Shown here one piece after another: positions 61,503 to 64,000 of a DNA stretch of 64,000 bases (positions within the stretch are counted from its first letter, which is position 1; the number at the start of each line of letters is the position of its first letter). The stretch is from Streptomyces sp. NBC_01689 (lineage in GTDB: Bacteria; Actinomycetota; Actinomycetes; Streptomycetales; Streptomycetaceae): NCBI RefSeq assembly GCF_036250675.1, contig NZ_CP109592.1:2790001-2854000 (forward strand), read 5' to 3'. Position numbers and translations under genes: made by a program. The notes beneath the pieces were generated by a model that worked only from the letters and a program-made list of their open reading frames with translations, did no database searches and had not been told where the DNA came from.

Positions 61503-62960
61503 ATGTCGAAGCGCGTGCTGACGACCGAGTCCGGCGCCCCGGTCGCCGACAACCAGAACTCCGCCACCGCAGGCGTCGGCGGCCCGCTGCTCCTCCAGGA
61601 CCAGCACCTGCTGGAGAAGCTCGCCCGGTTCAACCGTGAGCGCATCCCGGAGCGTGTGGTGCACGCCCGCGGCTCGGGCGCGTACGGCCATTTCGAGGTG
61701 ACCGACGACGTCACGGACTTCACCTGCGCCGACTTCCTCGGCACGGCAGGCGCCCGCACCGAGCTGTTCGTACGCTTCTCGACCGTGGCCGACAGCCTCG
61801 GCGGCGCGGACGCGGTCCGGGACCCGCGCGGCTTCGCGGTGAAGTTCTACACCGCGGAGGGCAATTACGACCTGGTCGGGAACAACACACCCGTCTTCTT
61901 CGTGCAGGACCCGGTCAAGTTCCCCGACTTCATCCACTCCCAGAAGCGCGACCCGTTCACCGGCAGGCAGGAACCCGACAACGTCTGGGACTTCTGGGCG
62001 CACTCCCCGGAGGCCACGCACCAGGTGACCTGGCTGATGGGCGACCGCGGCATCCCGGCCTCGTACCGTCACATGAACGGCTACGGCTCGCACACCTACC
62101 AGTGGACGAACGCCGCCGGGGAGGCCTTCTTCGTCAAGTACCACTTCAAGACGAACCAGGGAGTGCGCTCGCTGTCGAGCGAGCAGGCGCGGGAGCTCGC
62201 CGGCAGGGACACCGCCTCCCACCAGACGGACCTGCTGCAGGCCATCGAACGGGGTGTGCACCCGTCCTGGACGCTGTATGTGCAGATCATGCCCGCGGCG
62301 GAGGCGGCCGACTACCGCTTCAACCCCTTCGACGTCACCAAGGTGTGGCCGCACCGGGACCACCCGCTGCGCCGCGTGGGACGACTCGTCCTGGACCGCA
62401 ACCCCGACGACGTCTTCGCCGAGGTCGAACAGGCCGCGTTCTCCCCGAACAACTTCGTCCCGGGCATCGGCCCCTCTCCCGACAAGATGCTCCAGGGCCG
62501 CCTGTTCGCGTACGCGGACGCCCAGCGCCACCGGCTGGGCGTGAACCACACACTGCTCGCGGTGAACGCGCCGAGGGCGACGTCCGCGCGGAACTACGGC
62601 CGCGACGGCCTCATGGCACCGGGCGGCCGGGGCCGTGCGGCGAAGAACTACGAACCCAACTCCTACGACGGCCCGGTCGAGACCGGCCGCCCGCTGTCGG
62701 CCCCGCTCGCGGTGCACGGTCACACGGGCACCCACGAGGCCCCGCTCCACACCAAGGACGACCACTTCTTCCAGGCCGGCGAGTTGTACCGGCTGATGTC
62801 GCGGGACGAGCGGTCCCGTCTCGTGGCGAACATCGCCGACGGCCTCGCGCAGGTCTCCCGGGACGACGTCGTCGAGAAGAACCTCGCCCACTTCCACGCG
62901 GCCGACCCGTCCTACGGCGACCGAGTGGCGGAGGCGGTCCGCGCCCTGCGCGAGGACTGA
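61503..62960 (+). CDS. katA: Monofunctional haem catalase
   Basis: A 485-residue clade 3-type small-subunit catalase. Catalytic His54 is in [15 protein letters not shown], Asn127 in [10 protein letters not shown] and the haem-ligand Tyr337 in [14 protein letters not shown]. The ATG at 61503 has GGAAGG six bases upstream; an earlier frame start at 61449 is rejected. It decomposes H2O2. Its promoter shares a box with the urate operon, which suggests it is made to remove peroxide from urate oxidase. Confidence 0.95.
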   Translation: MSKRVLTTESGAPVADNQNSATAGVGGPLLLQDQHLLEKLARFNRERIPERVVHARGSGAYGHFEVTDDVTDFTCADFLGTAGARTELFVRFSTVADSLGGADAVRDPRGFAVKFYTAEGNYDLVGNNTPVFFVQDPVKFPDFIHSQKRDPFTGRQEPDNVWDFWAHSPEATHQVTWLMGDRGIPASYRHMNGYGSHTYQWTNAAGEAFFVKYHFKTNQGVRSLSSEQARELAGRDTASHQTDLLQAIERGVHPSWTLYVQIMPAAEAADYRFNPFDVTKVWPHRDHPLRRVGRLVLDRNPDDVFAEVEQAAFSPNNFVPGIGPSPDKMLQGRLFAYADAQRHRLGVNHTLLAVNAPRATSARNYGRDGLMAPGGRGRAAKNYEPNSYDGPVETGRPLSAPLAVHGHTGTHEAPLHTKDDHFFQAGELYRLMSRDERSRLVANIADGLAQVSRDDVVEKNLAHFHAADPSYGDRVAEAVRALRED

Positions 62961-63396
62961 GCCTCCACTCCAGCCGCCCGCGGCGGCGCCGGACCCGGAT
63001 GAGGGGTGGTACGGCGCCGTCCGGGCAGGACCGGGACCGCGGCGGCATGCGAGCCAGTGCGGTGGTCAGGGTCCCGGAGCTCCTTCTCGACCTGAGGGAA
63101 GGAAGCCCCGGGCCCGTCGCATCCGCCGCGGTCCCCGCCCCACCTCGCCCCGCCTCACGGGTGCGTGCGCCCTCCCACGGCCCCAGGACAACGGTGGGCC
63201 CGAGCCCCGTCCGGCGGCGCGACCGCGCTGTCACGCCCAGCCTCGCGCCGTCGGACGGACACCAGAACGCCCCCGCCGCCACCCACGCACCTCACCGGCA
63301 CCGAAGCGCCGGACACGGACCCGTCGTCCGTGTCCGGCGCTCCCTGCTCGGCCGTGCCGGCGTGCGCGTCCGCCCCGCCGGCAGCAGCCTGGTGGC
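62961..63396. other. 436-bp intergenic region after katA
   Basis: No gene is supported. GGCGCCG (62985-62991) pairs with CGGCGCC (63012-63018) soon after the catalase stop, a weak terminator. A far stronger hairpin lies at 63305-63341. The promoter of the small gene at 63397 is not recognisable. Confidence 0.5.
63305..63341. terminator. Strong hairpin terminator
   Basis: A perfect 16-bp stem (63305-63320 with 63326-63341, 5-nt loop), 345 bases after katA and 55 before the next gene. Confidence 0.75.
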
Positions 63397-63621
63397 ATGG
63401 ACTATCCCAGTATCGTCGTGCACGCCCCAGGGCTGGACGGGTCGCGGCGGGTCACCGCCGGGGACGAGACGCTCGGTATCGCCTATCACCTCGACGACGT
63501 CGTCGAGATCCTGCGGCAGGCGGACCTGGACGAGATCGAGGTCGAGGAGACCGACATCATCGACTGGCAGGGCGGGGGCCCGGACGACTGGCCGGGGCTG
63601 TCGGAGCACCCGCCCGAGTGA
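63397..63621 (+). CDS. Small acidic conserved protein of unknown function
   Basis: 74 residues, strongly acidic, with VVHAPGLDGSRRVTAGDETLGIAYHLDDVVEILRQADLDEIEVEETDIIDWQGGGPDDW. Codon use is typical and the sequence looks like small hypothetical proteins I have seen in streptomycetes. The ribosome binding site is weak (CTGGTGG). No signal peptide, membrane helix or known domain. Confidence 0.65.
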   Translation: MDYPSIVVHAPGLDGSRRVTAGDETLGIAYHLDDVVEILRQADLDEIEVEETDIIDWQGGGPDDWPGLSEHPPE

Positions 63622-63749
63622 CGACCCGCACCGCGCGGCTCCCCGGTACGCCACCGGACGTACGCCGCCTACGGAACCCTCAAATCAAGCTCTGAACAAC
63701 GCTCCGGAGGCTTCACCCACCCCCCGGCGAGGGCACATCCTCGGCACAC

Positions 63750-63780
63750 GGGGCCCGCCGGCACGGGGGCGGCGGGCCCC
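63750..63780. terminator. Hairpin terminator
   Basis: An 11-bp perfect stem (63750-63760 with 63770-63780, 9-nt loop) after the small acidic gene. It ends directly before an ATG at 63781. Confidence 0.7.
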
Positions 63781-63807
63781 ATGACGGACGCGGGACGGGG
63801 GGGCGCC

Positions 63808-64000
63808 ATGGGCGACGGCAGGCCGGAGGAACCGGATCCGTACACCGTCGCCCTGGTGCGGGGCGGGCCCCGCGCCGCCGTCACCGTCGCGGTGCTCGCC
63901 CTGCGGCTGCGGGGCGCCGTCGAGGCGGGCCGGCCGGGCACGATGCGGACCTCGCGGGTGACCCCGTCGAGGGAGCACCCGTCGGCGCGCACGGCGCATC
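63808..64000 (+). CDS. Partial gene, possibly a TIGR04222-type membrane protein (N-terminus only)
   Basis: The frame runs off the right edge after about 64 residues. It begins GDGRPEEPDPYTVALVRGGPRAAVTVAVLALRLRGAVEAG. This pattern (PDxYTxALVRGGPRxAV..A..AL) resembles the start of TIGR04222-domain membrane proteins of streptomycetes. I prefer the ATG at 63808, preceded by a G-rich stretch. The in-frame ATG at 63781 abuts the terminator stem. Confidence 0.45.
   Translation, partial: MGDGRPEEPDPYTVALVRGGPRAAVTVAVLALRLRGAVEAGRPGTMRTSRVTPSREHPSARTAH

Overview
High-GC actinobacterial chromosome, almost certainly Streptomyces. Supporting signs are the strong G/C bias at third codon positions, frequent GTG starts, ATGA/GTGA stop-start overlaps, leaderless-looking promoters, a secreted RNase Sa homologue, a GH46 chitosanase and a large catabolic repertoire. 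The gene order from the SNF2 helicase to the catalase resembles what I remember of the S. coelicolor SCO62xx region; this is memory, not a search. I see no rRNA, tRNA, CRISPR array, phage or insertion sequence.

Layout. (1) 1-9.3 kb: an aromatic catabolic island. It encodes a PcaD-like hydrolase (cut by the window edge), an AraC regulator, a monooxygenase / maleylacetate reductase / hydroxyquinol 1,2-dioxygenase operon, and a thiolase / 3-oxoadipate CoA-transferase operon divergent from a LysR regulator. Together these would take a resorcinol- or phenol-type compound through hydroxyquinol, maleylacetate and 3-oxoadipate to succinyl-CoA and acetyl-CoA. (2) 9.3-15 kb: a SWIM zinc-finger protein and an SNF2 ATPase with overlapping ends. 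(3) 15-23.4 kb: a ROK sugar kinase, a ribose/inositol-type ABC transporter with two paralogous lipoprotein binding proteins, a GntR/HutC regulator and a Gfo/Idh dehydrogenase. The transporter and dehydrogenase promoters share an operator-like motif. (4) 23.4-31 kb: a P450, a NarL-type two-component system split by an antisense aldo/keto reductase, RNase Sa, an EamA transporter and a CorA-like channel.

(5) 31-40 kb: purine block A, with allantoicase, allantoinase, an IclR regulator (AllR type), a MocR regulator, a MobA-like nucleotidyltransferase and malate synthase. (6) 40-53 kb: an unrelated interval with a SelW/HipA-like pair, a second P450, two divergent NIS siderophore synthetases, a VWA lipoprotein-like pair, an HxlR/aminotransferase pair, a phosphatase and a chitosanase. 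(7) 53-63 kb: purine block B, with an NCS2 permease, 8-oxoguanine deaminase, urate oxidase, HIU hydrolase, OHCU decarboxylase, an unusual HTH protein, hydroxypyruvate isomerase, tartronate semialdehyde reductase and catalase. (8) Two small or partial genes at the right edge.

Blocks A and B make one pathway: 8-oxoguanine or xanthine to urate to allantoin to allantoate to glyoxylate. Glyoxylate is then used through malate synthase or the tartronate semialdehyde route, and catalase removes the peroxide made by urate oxidase. The most informative non-coding signals are two recurring operators that tie the blocks together. One is a tandem TTCC-N7-GGAA box with a constant 21-bp pitch, found at the allR, aceB and hyi promoters. 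The other is TTCAAC-N5-GTTGAA, which overlaps the -35 of the uraD and katA promoters and is also found at aceB and allB.
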